In this document: positions 11,588-22,968 of the stretch, piece by piece
How the letters are laid out: the number at the start of each line of letters is the position of its first letter
Numbering within the stretch: the stretch's first letter is position 1
DNA from: an uncultured Actinomycetes bacterium
GTDB lineage: Bacteria > Actinomycetota > Actinomycetes > S36-B12 > UBA10799
DNA length: 64,000 nt
Reading direction: 5' to 3'
Assembly (NCBI GenBank): GCA_946803585.1
Contig: CAMPEQ010000008.1
Coordinates: 205,786-269,785 of the forward strand
The notes under the pieces: generated by a model
What the model was told of the DNA's origin: nothing
Seen by the model: only the letters and a program-made list of their open reading frames with translations
Databases searched by the model: none
Position numbers and translations under genes: made by a program

Positions 11588-12649
11588 ATGAACAATGACA
11601 TTCGGGCCGGAATCATCGGCTACGGGCTCGCTGGTTCGGTTTTCCACGCTCCGCTGATTGCCGCGACCGACGGGATCGAGCTAGCGGCGATCGTCTCCCG
11701 CGACGCAGAACGTATCCGACAAGCTCGGGCTACCTATCCAGGTATTGCCGTGTTCGAGACGGCTGAGGAACTGCTGGACTCGGGTAACGTCGACGTTGCA
11801 GTAATCACTACCCCGAATACCACTCACGCCCCGATCGCCCACGAGGCCATCGCACGCGGAATAGCGGTAGTGGTGGACAAGCCGCTTGCAGTGGGAGTCG
11901 ACGAGGCAGCAACCCTGATTGAGGCCGCCAGAGCAGCTGACGTCTTGCTGACCGTCTTCCAGAATCGACGCTGGGACGGTGACTTCCTCACAATCGCTCA
12001 TCTCGTTGCTGCGGGAACGCTGGGCAAGATTGCCCGCTTTGAATCGCGGTTTGAGCGGTGGCGCCCAAAACTAAAGGGTGGCTGGCGCGAAAGCAGCAAA
12101 TCCTCTGAAGGTGGCGGACTGCTCTTCGATCTAGGGCCGCACATCATCGATCAGGCCCTACAACTGTTCGGGCCCGTCGAATGGGTCTACGCCGAAGTTG
12201 ACACGACACGACCCGACGCCACTAGCGATGACGACGTGTTCATCGCATTGACCCACACCAGCGGAGTCCGCTCTCACCTCTTTGCCTCCGCTACTGCAGC
12301 CGACCTCGGGCCCAGGTTCCGCCTACTCGGAACCCAGGGTGCGTACGTGACCTACGGTCTGGACGTACAGGAAGCTGCCCTCCGTGCCGGTGGACGTCCG
12401 GGACCTGGTTGGGGTGAAGTCCCGCAGGCAGACTGGGGTGTCCTCACTAATGTCGATGGTGAGACGTCACCGCTGCCCACTCGCGCCGGGCAGTACCAGA
12501 GTTTCTACGCCGAACTAGTCGCCGCAGTCCGCTTGCAGGGTCCGGTGCCGGTCGATCCAACCCAGCCGCTCGAGGCGCTACGCATCATCGATGCGGCCTT
12601 GGTATCGAGCCAAACGCAGAAGGTCGTGCGAATGACGCCAACCCAGTGA
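11588..12649 (+). CDS. Gfo/Idh/MocA family NAD(P)-dependent oxidoreductase
   Basis: 353 residues. The N-terminal Rossmann motif is GYGLAGSVFHAP, then the EKP-like signature of the family appears as VVDKPLA, and GGGLLFDLGPHIIDQA carries the Asp-x3-His pair typical of the C-terminal domain. The family oxidises or reduces sugar or inositol derivatives. The similarity is closest in outline to the E. coli YdgJ type; the substrate cannot be told. Start ATG 11588; a TTG at 11576 is possible. It precedes glgP by 19 bases on the same strand, which suggests co-transcription and a role in carbohydrate metabolism. Confidence 0.85.
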   Translation: MNNDIRAGIIGYGLAGSVFHAPLIAATDGIELAAIVSRDAERIRQARATYPGIAVFETAEELLDSGNVDVAVITTPNTTHAPIAHEAIARGIAVVVDKPLAVGVDEAATLIEAARAADVLLTVFQNRRWDGDFLTIAHLVAAGTLGKIARFESRFERWRPKLKGGWRESSKSSEGGGLLFDLGPHIIDQALQLFGPVEWVYAEVDTTRPDATSDDDVFIALTHTSGVRSHLFASATAADLGPRFRLLGTQGAYVTYGLDVQEAALRAGGRPGPGWGEVPQADWGVLTNVDGETSPLPTRAGQYQSFYAELVAAVRLQGPVPVDPTQPLEALRIIDAALVSSQTQKVVRMTPTQ

Positions 12650-12668
12650 AATCTGCACTAGGCGAAAG

Positions 12669-15164
12669 ATGCGAGACGCGGCCAATACCGGCAGACTGTC
12701 GTCCGTGACGATGCCAGCAGGTTCAGAAGCCAAGCCAATCCAACCCACCGCACAAGACATTGCCGACGAGTTCATTGATGTCCTCACTCACAGCCAAGGT
12801 ATTGACATGCGGCGGGCAACGCCCAACGACATCTACCAAACCGTCGCGCGACTCGTTCGACGTCACCTCATGGATACGTGGCTTAAGGGACTCTCGCGCG
12901 GCATCGACGAGGCGCCAAAGGCGGTGGCCTACCTCTCGGCTGAGTTCCTACTTGGCCCGCAGCTGATTAATGCGCTCGTCGCCCAGAACATCGAAGAACC
13001 GGTTCGTGAAGGATTAGCGCTACTAGGGCTAGATCTCGACGAGATTGCTCGTGCCGAACCCGAACCCGGGCTCGGCAATGGGGGCCTTGGTCGCCTTGCC
13101 GCGTGCTATATCGATTCCCTGGCAACGATGAGAATCCCCGCTATCGGTTACGGGATCCGTTACGAGTACGGCATCTTCCGTCAGACCTTTATTGACGATC
13201 ACCAAGTCGAGGTCCCCGACAAGTGGCTCGCGATGGGAAACCCATGGGAGTTTGCTCACCCAGAAATGGCCCAGAACATCGGCTTCGGCGGCTACGTTGA
13301 AGAAACCGAAGATCCAGACCGGCAACTCGCGCGGACCTGGATCCCCGATCGCCACGTATCTGCGGTGCCCTACAACTACCTAGTACCCGGCTACGGCGAG
13401 GGATCGGTCAACACCCTTCGACTGTGGTCGGCATCATCACCGGATGAGTTCGACCTGGAGATCTTCAATGCTGGGGACTACCAGGCTGCGGTCCATTCCC
13501 AGGTAGAAGCCGAGGCTTTAAGTAAGGTGCTCTACCCCGAGGACTCAACCGAGCGCGGCAAGGAACTGCGGCTGTCTCAGCAGTACTTCTTTAGCGCCGC
13601 ATCACTGAGTGACTTCATCGAGCACGGCACCCCCGAAGGCTTCGATATCCACGATCTACCGGATCGCGTGATCTTCCAACTCAACGACACTCACCCAGTC
13701 ATCAGTATTCCCGAACTACTGCGACTGCTGGTCGATGACTATCGCCTGCCGTGGCTCGAGGCGTGGGAGCTAACTCGCAAGTGCTTCGCCTACACCTGCC
13801 ACACTCTCCTTCCAGAAGCACTTGAAGTTTGGTCACTGGAACTACTAAGTCGGCTTCTGCCCCGTCATATGGAGCTTATCTACGAGATCAACGATTGGTT
13901 TCTGGCCGAGGTTGCCAAAGAGCACCCCGGAGATGACGAACTCATCGCTCGAATGTCGCTGATCCAGGAGGAGCCCTTCCGCGGGATTCGGATGGCGCAC
14001 CTTGCGGTGGTGGGGTCGAGCAAGGTCAACGGAGTTGCTGCGCTCCACAGCCAGCTCTTACGGGACCGGGTACTCGCTGACTTCTCAGCCTTCGAACCTG
14101 ACAAGTTCACGAACGTGACGAACGGAATTACCCCTCGCCGCTTCATCCGCATTGCCAATCCGGGACTCTCTGAGCTCATCACCGAGACAGTCGGAGATGG
14201 CTGGCTTACCAACCTCGACAAGCTGCGGGGCCTCGAACCATTCGCCGACGATGCCTCCTTCCGTGAACGGTTCGCGGCCATCAAGCGAGAGAACAAAGTC
14301 CGGTTAGCCAATACGCTCGTCGGTCGCGACGGCATCGCGATTGCCCCGGACACTATGTATGACGTCATGGTCAAGCGACTACATGAATACAAGCGTCAGG
14401 TCTTGAAGCTCCTGCATGCAGTAACGATGTACCAGCGAATCAAGACCAATCCATCAGCGCTGAGCGTTCCTCGAACCATCATCTTCGGAGCCAAGGCTGC
14501 TCCGGGCTACTGGATGGCGAAGGAGACAATCAAGCTCATCTTGAGCGTCTCGCGTGCTCTCGATGCCGATCCGCAGACTCGTGACGCTCTGAAGATTGCC
14601 TTCCCAGCCAACTACAACGTCATCCTCAACGAGGACATCGTTCCTGCAGCGGAGCTTTCCGAGCAGATCTCGATGGCGGGCAAAGAAGCGTCGGGTACTG
14701 GAAATATGAAGTTCACTCTCAATGGTGCCTTGACGATTGGCACCCTCGACGGCGCGAATGTTGAGATCCGTGATCTGGTGGGGGCAGACAACTTCTTCCT
14801 GTTTGGCCTCGATGTCGATGACGTGACCGGGATTCACAACGTCGGCTACCGGCCACGCGACTACTACGAGGCGGACGCCGAGCTTAGATCGGTTATCGAC
14901 TTCCTGATGTCTGGCGAGCTTGCCGACGAGGTCGTTCCCGCTGCGCAGACCGTGTTGGGTCACCTACTTGACGAGGATCCCTTCATGGTTTTGGCCGACT
15001 ATCGCGCATATGTTGACGCACAAGACGAAGTCGATAGGATCTATCTGGATCAAGATGAGTGGAACCGGCGAGCCATTCTCAATGTGGCCCGCTCGGGATA
15101 CTTCTCTTCCGACCGCTCGATTCAGGACTACCTGGATCGAATTTGGCACGCGAGCCCGAGGTGA
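12669..15164 (+). CDS. glgP: Glycogen/alpha-glucan phosphorylase (GT35)
   Basis: 831 residues, typical of the bacterial/eukaryotic long family. The PLP site is EASGTGNMKF with its lysine near residue 680. Other family motifs are GNGGLGRLAACY, QLNDTHP, VTNGITPRRF and KRLHEYKRQ. It releases glucose-1-phosphate from glycogen. Start ATG 12669 is uncertain: the ribosome site is weak and GTG 12705 or ATG 12711 are possible. It lies just after the oxidoreductase and just before a lipoprotein gene whose Shine-Dalgarno overlaps its end. Confidence 0.95.
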   Translation: MRDAANTGRLSSVTMPAGSEAKPIQPTAQDIADEFIDVLTHSQGIDMRRATPNDIYQTVARLVRRHLMDTWLKGLSRGIDEAPKAVAYLSAEFLLGPQLINALVAQNIEEPVREGLALLGLDLDEIARAEPEPGLGNGGLGRLAACYIDSLATMRIPAIGYGIRYEYGIFRQTFIDDHQVEVPDKWLAMGNPWEFAHPEMAQNIGFGGYVEETEDPDRQLARTWIPDRHVSAVPYNYLVPGYGEGSVNTLRLWSASSPDEFDLEIFNAGDYQAAVHSQVEAEALSKVLYPEDSTERGKELRLSQQYFFSAASLSDFIEHGTPEGFDIHDLPDRVIFQLNDTHPVISIPELLRLLVDDYRLPWLEAWELTRKCFAYTCHTLLPEALEVWSLELLSRLLPRHMELIYEINDWFLAEVAKEHPGDDELIARMSLIQEEPFRGIRMAHLAVVGSSKVNGVAALHSQLLRDRVLADFSAFEPDKFTNVTNGITPRRFIRIANPGLSELITETVGDGWLTNLDKLRGLEPFADDASFRERFAAIKRENKVRLANTLVGRDGIAIAPDTMYDVMVKRLHEYKRQVLKLLHAVTMYQRIKTNPSALSVPRTIIFGAKAAPGYWMAKETIKLILSVSRALDADPQTRDALKIAFPANYNVILNEDIVPAAELSEQISMAGKEASGTGNMKFTLNGALTIGTLDGANVEIRDLVGADNFFLFGLDVDDVTGIHNVGYRPRDYYEADAELRSVIDFLMSGELADEVVPAAQTVLGHLLDEDPFMVLADYRAYVDAQDEVDRIYLDQDEWNRRAILNVARSGYFSSDRSIQDYLDRIWHASPR

Positions 15165-15168
15165 TGAT

Positions 15169-15651
15169 ATGAGTTTGCTTGGTCAGACCGCAGTACACCG
15201 AGTTGTGATGGGCGCCGCTGTGGCCGCTACATCAGTCCTGATCGTTAGCGGATGTTCCAGTTCGACGACAGTTACTACCGACGCCACGCCCGAAATGTCA
15301 ATTGGTGTCGACGACGGCAGTGTCAACGTAGGCGGCTCCCTGCCGGATTACTGGCCTTCAGAGGTTCCAGTTCCGGACGAGATGAGCTACACCGGGGGCG
15401 CAAAAGTCAACAACTCAATTACCGCAGCCTTCCAGAGCGACGGCTCGGCATCTGAGGCGCAGTCAACCTATACATCACAGCTAGAGGCAGCTGGCTTCAG
15501 CCAGGAGTCCGAGTTTAACGCCGGCGGGCAGGGCAGCTTGGGCGCCTTTAAGAATGGTGATACTTCGGTGCAAGTAATCGCTGCCGGCAATAACGATGGC
15601 GGAGCCGTGTTAAGCGTTACGATCCTGCCCACCGGTACGGCCGGAAACTGA
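15169..15651 (+). CDS. Small secreted lipoprotein, unknown function
   Basis: 160 residues. A signal peptide ends in the lipobox VSGC with the lipidated Cys29, so it should sit on the outer face of the membrane. The mature part is small, acidic and rich in Ser, Gly and Ala, with repeated pattern elements such as YTGGAKVN and AAFQSDGSA. No catalytic motif is visible. GAGGTGAT precedes ATG 15169 and overlaps the glgP stop, so expression with glgP is likely. I do not recognise the family. Confidence 0.75.
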   Translation: MSLLGQTAVHRVVMGAAVAATSVLIVSGCSSSTTVTTDATPEMSIGVDDGSVNVGGSLPDYWPSEVPVPDEMSYTGGAKVNNSITAAFQSDGSASEAQSTYTSQLEAAGFSQESEFNAGGQGSLGAFKNGDTSVQVIAAGNNDGGAVLSVTILPTGTAGN

Positions 15652-15665
15652 CCCCCCAAGTCTGA

Positions 15666-15701
15666 GTCGCGAGGTTGGGCATTCCTTCCCAGCCTCGCGA
15701 C
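15666..15701. terminator. Bidirectional hairpin between lipoprotein gene and icd
   Basis: GTCGCGAGG (15666-15674) pairs perfectly with CCTCGCGAC (15693-15701). Inner pairs TGGG/CCCA and one G-T wobble extend the stem to about 14 pairs around a short loop. It lies between two convergent genes. There is no long T-run on either side. Confidence 0.7.
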
Positions 15702-15708
15702 AGACCAA

Positions 15709-16926
15709 CTAGCTTGCCAGCGCGGTCTGGAGGTTCTCGTCGATCGCGGCTAGGAACTCTTGGGTGGTCAGATACGGCTGGTCCGGCCCGACCAGCAGGG
15801 CTAGGTCCTTCGTCATCTTTCCCGATTCCACCGTTTCTATGCAGACGCGCTCGAGGGTCTTGGCGAACTCGGTCACCTCGGGAGTCTCATCCATCCGACC
15901 CCGGTGCGACAGCCCCTGGGTCCAAGCGAAGATCGACGCTACCGGGTTAGTCGAAGTCGGATTCCCTTGCTGATGCTGGCGGTAGTGACGCGTCACGGTC
16001 CCATGGGCTGCTTCGGCTTCTACTGTCTTACCATCGGGCGTCATCAGCACCGAGGTCATGAGACCGAGTGATCCGAAACCTTGTGCGACGGTGTCTGACT
16101 GGACGTCGCCGTCGTAGTTCTTACACGCCCACACGTAGCCGCCTTCCCACTTCATTGCTGCCGCGACCATATCGTCGATTAGGCGGTGCTCGTAGGAGAG
16201 CCCGGCCGCCTCAAACTCAGCCTTGAACTCGTTGTCGTAAACCTCCTGGAACAAGTCCTTGAAGCGACCGTCGTAGGCCTTGAGGATGGTGTTCTTGGTC
16301 GATAGGTAGACGGGGAAGTTTCGGCTAAGGCCGTATCGCATCGAGGCACGAGCGAAGTCGCGAATCGAATCGTCGAGGTTGTACATCCCCATTGCCACAC
16401 CGCCACCGGGGAAGTCGAATACATCGAACTCCATGGGCTCGGATCCGTCCTTCGGGACGAACGTCATGGTCAGAGTTCCCTCACCGGGAACGACGAAGTT
16501 AGTGGAGCGGTACTGGTCGCCGAACGCGTGACGACCGATGACGATCGGCTTAGTCCATCCAGGGACCAACCGTGGGATATTGCTAATGATGATCGGCTCA
16601 CGGAAGATAACGCCACCGAGGATGTTGCGGATCGTCCCGTTCGGAGACTTCCACATGTCCTTCAGTCCGAACTCCTCGACACGGTCCTCATCTGGAGTGA
16701 TCGTCGCGCATTTGACGCCAACACCGAATTCCTTGATGGCATTCGCCGCATCAATGGTGATTTGGTCATTCGTCGCATCACGACTCTCTACTCCGAGGTC
16801 GTAGTACTTCAGATCGATATCGAGGTAGGGCAAGATCAGCTGCTCGCGAATGAACGTCCAGATGATCCGTGTCATCTCGTCGCCGTCTAGCTCAACAACC
16901 GGATTCGCAACCTTGATCTTCGACAT
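15709..16926 (-). CDS. icd: NADP-dependent isocitrate dehydrogenase (homodimeric eukaryote-like type)
   Basis: 405 residues. Signatures: [14 protein letters not shown] at the N-terminus, the substrate loop [30 protein letters not shown] for the metal/NADP site, and [12 protein letters not shown]. The fold group is the one shared with eukaryotic NADP enzymes rather than E. coli Icd. It converts isocitrate to 2-oxoglutarate. ATG 16926 is preceded by AGGGAG at 7 nt; an in-frame extension to 16953 has no signal. It lies downstream of mdh on the same strand, with 112 bases between. Confidence 0.95.
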   Translation of the reverse strand: MSKIKVANPVVELDGDEMTRIIWTFIREQLILPYLDIDLKYYDLGVESRDATNDQITIDAANAIKEFGVGVKCATITPDEDRVEEFGLKDMWKSPNGTIRNILGGVIFREPIIISNIPRLVPGWTKPIVIGRHAFGDQYRSTNFVVPGEGTLTMTFVPKDGSEPMEFDVFDFPGGGVAMGMYNLDDSIRDFARASMRYGLSRNFPVYLSTKNTILKAYDGRFKDLFQEVYDNEFKAEFEAAGLSYEHRLIDDMVAAAMKWEGGYVWACKNYDGDVQSDTVAQGFGSLGLMTSVLMTPDGKTVEAEAAHGTVTRHYRQHQQGNPTSTNPVASIFAWTQGLSHRGRMDETPEVTEFAKTLERVCIETVESGKMTKDLALLVGPDQPYLTTQEFLAAIDENLQTALAS

Positions 16927-16939
16927 CAAAACTCCCTGT

Positions 16940-16957
16940 TTAGGTGGACCCACCTAA
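16940..16957. promoter_or_regulatory. Perfect 18-bp dyad in icd leader
   Basis: TTAGGTGG (16940-16947) and CCACCTAA (16950-16957) form a perfect inverted repeat with a 2-bp spacer, just upstream of the icd Shine-Dalgarno. The very short spacer fits a dimeric DNA-binding regulator better than an RNA hairpin. The regulator is unknown. Confidence 0.5.
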
Positions 16958-17038
16958 GCGATGCGCCCGTCATCTCTGTCTCTTGTGTATGGATTACCCA
17001 GACGGGGCCATGACAAACGGCTCCGATCGGGCGATTAG

Positions 17039-18103
<1,065 letters not shown>

Positions 18104-18188
18104 TCAGCAAAGGCTATCCGATGCAGTCTGCGCGACCACGAGAGGGCAACGACCCGACATCGCCGGGCAACCTAGCTCCGCCGAGCGA

Positions 18189-18704
18189 CTAGACAGGGAG
18201 CGCGAGCGAGACCAGCAACATCCCGCCAGCGAAGGCACCGAGGACGATCAAGTCAATAACGCGAGATCGAACCTTGAGCATGCCTGCCTCGCGGTCGGTC
18301 AACACAAGTCGCAAGAAGAAGGCCAGTACTAGCGCCCCCGCGAAGAGAATCGAGCCAAGGCGAAACGAGTCGAAGACGGCGACTCCCAAACCGATGATGA
18401 TCCCCACCGAGACGAGGACAAGTGGCCATTGCGGGAGGTTGAGCGCTGCGTGACCAAAAATCGGCGATGGGGTGTGTGCCGGATTCGCCGGGTCCGCCTC
18501 AACCAAACGCTGTTGACTTGGGTTCGGGTCCGCTGGAATCGGTGTCGGAACCGACTGCGGTGCACTTTGGGTAGCACGCAACGGGATGACGTTCTCAGGG
18601 AACTCCGAGATGTCCGGTCCTACGATTGGTCCGGCTGTATCTGCGGGCGCAAATGCATCGGCGTCGCGCGAGTCGCGCGAACTAGCACTTGATGAGGCAG
18701 CCAC
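18189..18704 (-). CDS. DUF3017 membrane protein
   Basis: 171 residues. The first 85 or so are Pro/Ala/Ser-rich and probably cytoplasmic and disordered; then three hydrophobic spans (about 92-110, 116-132 and 150-168) follow, with RLVLTDREAGMLKVRSR between the second and third. This is the DUF3017 layout, a family usually found beside folD and mdh in Actinobacteria. Function unknown. The start is GTG 18704, with TACCGT 7 nt upstream and no Shine-Dalgarno. Confidence 0.7.
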   Translation of the reverse strand: MAASSSASSRDSRDADAFAPADTAGPIVGPDISEFPENVIPLRATQSAPQSVPTPIPADPNPSQQRLVEADPANPAHTPSPIFGHAALNLPQWPLVLVSVGIIIGLGVAVFDSFRLGSILFAGALVLAFFLRLVLTDREAGMLKVRSRVIDLIVLGAFAGGMLLVSLALPV

Positions 18705-18711
18705 AACGCCT

Positions 18712-18717
18712 ACGGTA
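18712..18717 (-). promoter_or_regulatory. -10-like hexamer for leaderless DUF3017 gene
   Basis: TACCGT on the minus strand, 7 nt before GTG 18704. Confidence 0.5.
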
Positions 18718-18859
18718 GCCCTGCTCGACCCGATTCGCGCGATACGACTTGGTCACAGTGTCCGTGTCGTGTGGGCACTACCCGATCAATGTGGCGACAA
18801 ACACGCTGCTCTGGTACGCATCAGGACTTCAGAATGGGCCAGGAGTCCGCGCCCGATCA

Positions 18860-19705
18860 TCATTGGCACGACGCAGCCTCGACGACGTTCTTGAGTAGCA
18901 TCGCGCGAGTCATCGGTCCAACTCCGCCTGGCATCGGCGCCAAATATGCCGCAACCTCAGCTACCTGCGGGCTCACGTCACCGACTAGACCCGAATCAGT
19001 CCTGGTGATCCCCACGTCCAATACCGCCGCGCCCGGACGGACCATCTCCGCAGTAATGAGGCCGGGAACGCCCGCTGCCGCGACCACAATGTCCGCTTGC
19101 CGAACCTGGGCGGCCAGATCGCGGGTGCCGGTGTGACAGAGCGTGACCGTCGAGTTCTCTGAGCGCCGTGTGAGGAGTAGCCCAAGTGGGCGACCAACTG
19201 TGACACCACGACCGACAATGCACACCTGCGCACCGGCCAGCGGCACGTCGTAGCGGCGTAGGAGCTCAACGATCCCCCGCGGGGTACACGGCAAGGCGCC
19301 AGGGGCTCCCAGGACTAAGCGACCCAAACTCACAGGGTGCAGCCCATCGGCATCTTTTGCGGGATCGATTCGCTCGAGTGCCGCCTGCTGGTCAATCCCT
19401 GCCGGAAGTGGCAACTGCACGATGTATCCCGTACATGCGGGATCGTCGTTCAGGCGGTCAATCTCGTCCAAGACCTCGGCCTGTGATGCATCCTCTGGTA
19501 GATCAACTCTGATTGAGGTGACTCCCACCTCGGCACAGTCGCGGTGCTTACCGGCTACGTAAGAATGGCTTCCCGGATCATCTCCCACAAGCACGGTGCC
19601 GAGTCCTGGGACGATCCCGCGCTCACGAAGCGCAGTGACCTCATCACGCAGTTCCGCCTTGATTGCAGCTGCTGTTGCCTTGCCATCCAGAATCGTTGCC
19701 GTCAC
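18860..19705 (-). CDS. folD: Methylenetetrahydrofolate dehydrogenase/cyclohydrolase
   Basis: 281 residues. The catalytic segment [14 protein letters not shown] has the Tyr-x3-Lys pair, and [19 protein letters not shown] (Rossmann) and [11 protein letters not shown] are the other FolD signatures. It makes 10-formyl-THF, the cofactor for PurN and PurH encoded upstream in the same run. Start GTG 19705 overlaps the transporter stop (GTGA), so it is translated in tandem with it. Confidence 0.95.
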   Translation of the reverse strand: MTATILDGKATAAAIKAELRDEVTALRERGIVPGLGTVLVGDDPGSHSYVAGKHRDCAEVGVTSIRVDLPEDASQAEVLDEIDRLNDDPACTGYIVQLPLPAGIDQQAALERIDPAKDADGLHPVSLGRLVLGAPGALPCTPRGIVELLRRYDVPLAGAQVCIVGRGVTVGRPLGLLLTRRSENSTVTLCHTGTRDLAAQVRQADIVVAAAGVPGLITAEMVRPGAAVLDVGITRTDSGLVGDVSPQVAEVAAYLAPMPGGVGPMTRAMLLKNVVEAASCQ

Positions 19706-20733
19706 GGTTGGCCATTATTCCCGCGAGTCACCACACCAGCCGCGCCGGGGGCTGCCCGAGACACTGCAGCAAGTGCTACGGCGCCGCCGGTTATGACCAC
19801 GCCAAGGATCAAGAGCAGATTCACCGGCTGGCCCGGTTCTCCGGCAAAAATATCCAGGGCGAGTGCTCCCACCATTTGGCCGGTAATCGACAGTAGAGCG
19901 AACAGGAGAACGCCCAGGCTGTGCACGACCGCAGCGGCGACAACGATAAAGGCCACCCCGATGAATCCGCCGGTATACAACCATGGCGCCTCCCAAGGGA
20001 GTTGGGTTTGCCCAAACGAATGAGGACTAATCAACTGGTAGATGCCAACCGCTACCGACAGACCCAGCCAGCCAACGATGAAGTTCACCAGACCTGCTAC
20101 CCACGGTGACCCGGCTGTTGCTGCGACCCTGCCATTGATCGCTTGTTGAATCGCGATCAATGATCCGGCGAATAGCGCGAACGCGAGTGCCCAGAGTGCA
20201 AAGTCCTGATCCCCCAGACGACTCGATACAGCCACTGCGACACCACCGGTGGCGATAAGTGCTGCAACAATTCGTTTAGCTGAAAGCTGCTGGATTCCCG
20301 CAGGCCCTAGACCTGCTCGATCAACGAACAACGAGTTGCCGTTCTGGGCGGCGACGATCGAGACGGTAAAGATTGCGATACCGAGGTACTGCACGGTCGT
20401 GCTTTGGGCAGCTACGAACGTCGCTCCGCCAAGGCCACCAAGCAGGAACCACGGCTTAATGAGCACCGGGGTTCCGTCGGCTGGCCGTACACCACGTCGC
20501 AACCGCCCGACCGCCGAGCGCTGCCTCGGCGATGCCAGCACGATTACGGCGATAGCCACCAGGCCAACGCTAAAGGAGATCCACGCAGCAAAGAAACCGT
20601 CCTCTAGCTCCGCACCGAGCTCACCATTGATCTTGGATTGGAGCACAGTCAACGCACCAACAAATACCGCGCCTACCATCGCCGAGATTCGGCGTAGATT
20701 CGGTGGACGATTGCTCGTCGCGATCGTCCCCAT
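19702..20733 (-). CDS. DMT-superfamily transporter with duplicated YdcZ/DUF606-type domain
   Basis: 343 residues with about ten hydrophobic segments. The two halves resemble each other: [21 protein letters not shown] in the first and [19 protein letters not shown] in the second, each an N-terminal helix with a QxxxNG motif, as in the YdcZ/DUF606 branch of drug/metabolite transporters. Substrate unknown. It sits 4 bases after purH and overlaps folD by the GTGA junction, so it is an integral member of the purine/one-carbon operon. Possible cargo includes purines, formate-related metabolites or folates, which is inference from context only. Confidence 0.75.
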   Translation of the reverse strand: MGTIATSNRPPNLRRISAMVGAVFVGALTVLQSKINGELGAELEDGFFAAWISFSVGLVAIAVIVLASPRQRSAVGRLRRGVRPADGTPVLIKPWFLLGGLGGATFVAAQSTTVQYLGIAIFTVSIVAAQNGNSLFVDRAGLGPAGIQQLSAKRIVAALIATGGVAVAVSSRLGDQDFALWALAFALFAGSLIAIQQAINGRVAATAGSPWVAGLVNFIVGWLGLSVAVGIYQLISPHSFGQTQLPWEAPWLYTGGFIGVAFIVVAAAVVHSLGVLLFALLSITGQMVGALALDIFAGEPGQPVNLLLILGVVITGGAVALAAVSRAAPGAAGVVTRGNNGQP

Positions 20734-20737
20734 CTAG

Positions 20738-22312
20738 CTAGTGGTAGAAGTGCCGGGTGCCAGTGAAGTACATCGTCGCCCCGACCGCCTGAGCAGCCGC
20801 GAGCACTTCCTCGTCGCGCACCGATCCACCGGGCGACACGATATGTCGCACGCCGGCATCGAGCAGAACTTCAAGACCGTCCGGGAAGGGGAAGAACGCG
20901 TCAGAGGCCGCGACCGAATCGCGGACTCGATCTTCGCCAGCTCGCTCCACTGCCAAACGGGCACTGTCCACCCGATTGACTTGGCCCATACCGATCCCGA
21001 CTGCGGCCGTGTCCTTTGCGAGCAAAATCGCGTTGCTCTTAACACCTCTGATGGCTCGCCAAGCGAACTGCAGATCGGCCAATACTCCAGCATCGGCTGG
21101 TTCACCACAGGCCAGGGTCCACGTGCTGGGGTCGTCGCCATCAGCGTCAATTCGGTCGGTGGCCTGAATCAGCATCCCACCAGAGATCTGTGCGGTCTCC
21201 ACTCCCCTGCCTTCCGGCATAGGCGCCGCGATCAGAATTCGGATGTTCTGCTTCCGCTGCAAGATTTCCAATGCCTGCGGCTCGTACGCTGGGGCGACGA
21301 TCACCTCGGTGAAGACCTCCGCCACCTGCGCCGCCATCTCAGCGCTCACCGGGCGATTGGCAGCGATCACGCCTCCGAACGCCGAAACTGGATCGGTCTC
21401 GTGAGCCTTGCGGTGTGCTGCAGCTATGTCATCGGAGTAACCAACAGCTGTTGCCACTCCGCACGGATTCGCGTGCTTGATAATTGCCACGGCCGGCTCG
21501 GCAAAGTCGTATGCCGAGCGATACGCAGAATCAGCATCGACGTAGTTGTTGTACGACATGTCTTTGCCATGTAGTTGCTCCGCTTGGGCGATCCCTGCTG
21601 CCGCATGCGTTGCCACGTACAGCGCAGCCGATTGGTGCGGGTTCTCGCCGTATCGCAGGGTCGCTGCCCGCTCCCATTCCCCTGCCACCCAGCCGGGGAA
21701 CGTCTCCCCTTCCTGCGGAGCGACGACTTCACCCATCCAGGTCGCTACTGCGACGTCGTAACTAGCGGTGTGCCGGAATGCGTCGGCAGCGAGTTCCTTG
21801 CGCTGCGCGAGGGTGAAGCCACCGTTCTGAGCTGCCTGAATAACGTCGGAGTAGCGCTCAGGCGATACCACGACGGCGACCGAGGGGTGGTTCTTCGCTG
21901 CGGCACGGACCATCGACGGACCGCCGATATCAATCTGCTCAACGCACTCATCTGCGGTGGCACCACTCGCGACGGTCTCGGTGAAGGGATAGAGATTCAC
22001 GATGACCAACTCAAATGCAGCGATGTCGTTTTCTGCTAGTTGCTCGAGGTGATCAGGCAACCGCGTGTCTGCCAGGATTCCGGCGTGAACTCGAGGGTGG
22101 AGTGTCTTGACTCGACCATCGAGCATCTCTGGGAAGTCGGTGAGGTCAGCCACCTGGGTCACGGGCACACCTTCAGCTGCGATGGTGGCAGCGGTCGAAC
22201 CCGTTGAGACGATCTCGATACCTCGAGTCGAAAGCTCTTTTGCTAGCTCAATCAAACCGGACTTGTCGTAGACCGAAACAAGGGCGCGTTTGATGGGACG
22301 GGTATTACTCAC
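20738..22312 (-). CDS. purH: Bifunctional AICAR transformylase/IMP cyclohydrolase
   Basis: 524 residues. The N-terminal MGS-like IMP cyclohydrolase domain (about 1-190; [23 protein letters not shown]) is followed by the AICAR transformylase domain ([16 protein letters not shown] with the catalytic Lys-His, DPVSAFGG). It carries out the last two steps of IMP synthesis using 10-formyl-THF. GTG 22312 overlaps the purN stop (GTGA). Confidence 0.97.
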   Translation of the reverse strand: MSNTRPIKRALVSVYDKSGLIELAKELSTRGIEIVSTGSTAATIAAEGVPVTQVADLTDFPEMLDGRVKTLHPRVHAGILADTRLPDHLEQLAENDIAAFELVIVNLYPFTETVASGATADECVEQIDIGGPSMVRAAAKNHPSVAVVVSPERYSDVIQAAQNGGFTLAQRKELAADAFRHTASYDVAVATWMGEVVAPQEGETFPGWVAGEWERAATLRYGENPHQSAALYVATHAAAGIAQAEQLHGKDMSYNNYVDADSAYRSAYDFAEPAVAIIKHANPCGVATAVGYSDDIAAAHRKAHETDPVSAFGGVIAANRPVSAEMAAQVAEVFTEVIVAPAYEPQALEILQRKQNIRILIAAPMPEGRGVETAQISGGMLIQATDRIDADGDDPSTWTLACGEPADAGVLADLQFAWRAIRGVKSNAILLAKDTAAVGIGMGQVNRVDSARLAVERAGEDRVRDSVAASDAFFPFPDGLEVLLDAGVRHIVSPGGSVRDEEVLAAAQAVGATMYFTGTRHFYH

Positions 22313-22950
22313 GTGAGTTTGACCTCTCTACCGACGACGTGGACTGTGTGACGACATAACTGATCGACGACCTCGACGAGGAGTTCGCGTTCGACTTCCT
22401 TGATTCGCTCATGCAGGGTGTGCTCGTCATCTTCCGGCTCGATCCGCAGGCTTCGCTGGGCGAGAACGGGACCAGTATCAACACCTTGGTCAATCAAGTG
22501 AACGGTACATCCCGTCACTTTCACGCCATAGGACAGCGCATCGGAAACAGCATGCGCGCCTGGAAAACTCGGGAGAAGTGCGGGGTGGGTATTGATGATC
22601 CGGTTCGGGAACGCGCTCAGGACAGCCGCCCCGAGGATCCGCATGAACCCGGCGCTGACCACCCAGGTGGGCTCAAAGAGCGCAATCTGGCTCGCTAGTG
22701 CCTCATCCCAGGCTTGGCGACCAGTGAAGTCAGCTGGTGGAACCACGAACGTCGGCACACCGCTAGTTGCCGCGCGGTGCAGTCCGGCGGCATCGGTTCT
22801 GTCGGCTCCGACAGCAACGATGTCGGCAGTAAGTTCACCATCGCGACAGGCATCCAAGAGCGCCTGCAGATTTGTCCCGGATCCAGATATCAGAACCACG
22901 ATTCGGGGGCGCCGGGGCGCGACTGCGCCTACTGACTCCTCCGCGCTCAC
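22309..22950 (-). CDS. purN: Phosphoribosylglycinamide formyltransferase
   Basis: 213 residues. Motifs: [11 protein letters not shown] for the phosphate, [13 protein letters not shown] with the catalytic Asn and His, and DQGVDTGPV with the catalytic Asp. It transfers a formyl group from 10-formyl-THF to GAR. The start is GTG 22950, with TAGGAT 6 nt before it and no Shine-Dalgarno, so it probably begins a leaderless purN-purH-transporter-folD message. The first 13 residues before RRPRIVVL are variable. Confidence 0.95.
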   Translation of the reverse strand: MSAEESVGAVAPRRPRIVVLISGSGTNLQALLDACRDGELTADIVAVGADRTDAAGLHRAATSGVPTFVVPPADFTGRQAWDEALASQIALFEPTWVVSAGFMRILGAAVLSAFPNRIINTHPALLPSFPGAHAVSDALSYGVKVTGCTVHLIDQGVDTGPVLAQRSLRIEPEDDEHTLHERIKEVERELLVEVVDQLCRHTVHVVGREVKLT

Positions 22951-22956
22951 TTCGCC

Positions 22957-22962
22957 ATCCTA
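22957..22962 (-). promoter_or_regulatory. -10-like hexamer for leaderless purN operon
   Basis: TAGGAT on the minus strand, 6 nt before GTG 22950. It lies in the 18-base gap after the PerM-like gene. Confidence 0.55.
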
Positions 22963-22968
22963 CGGGAG

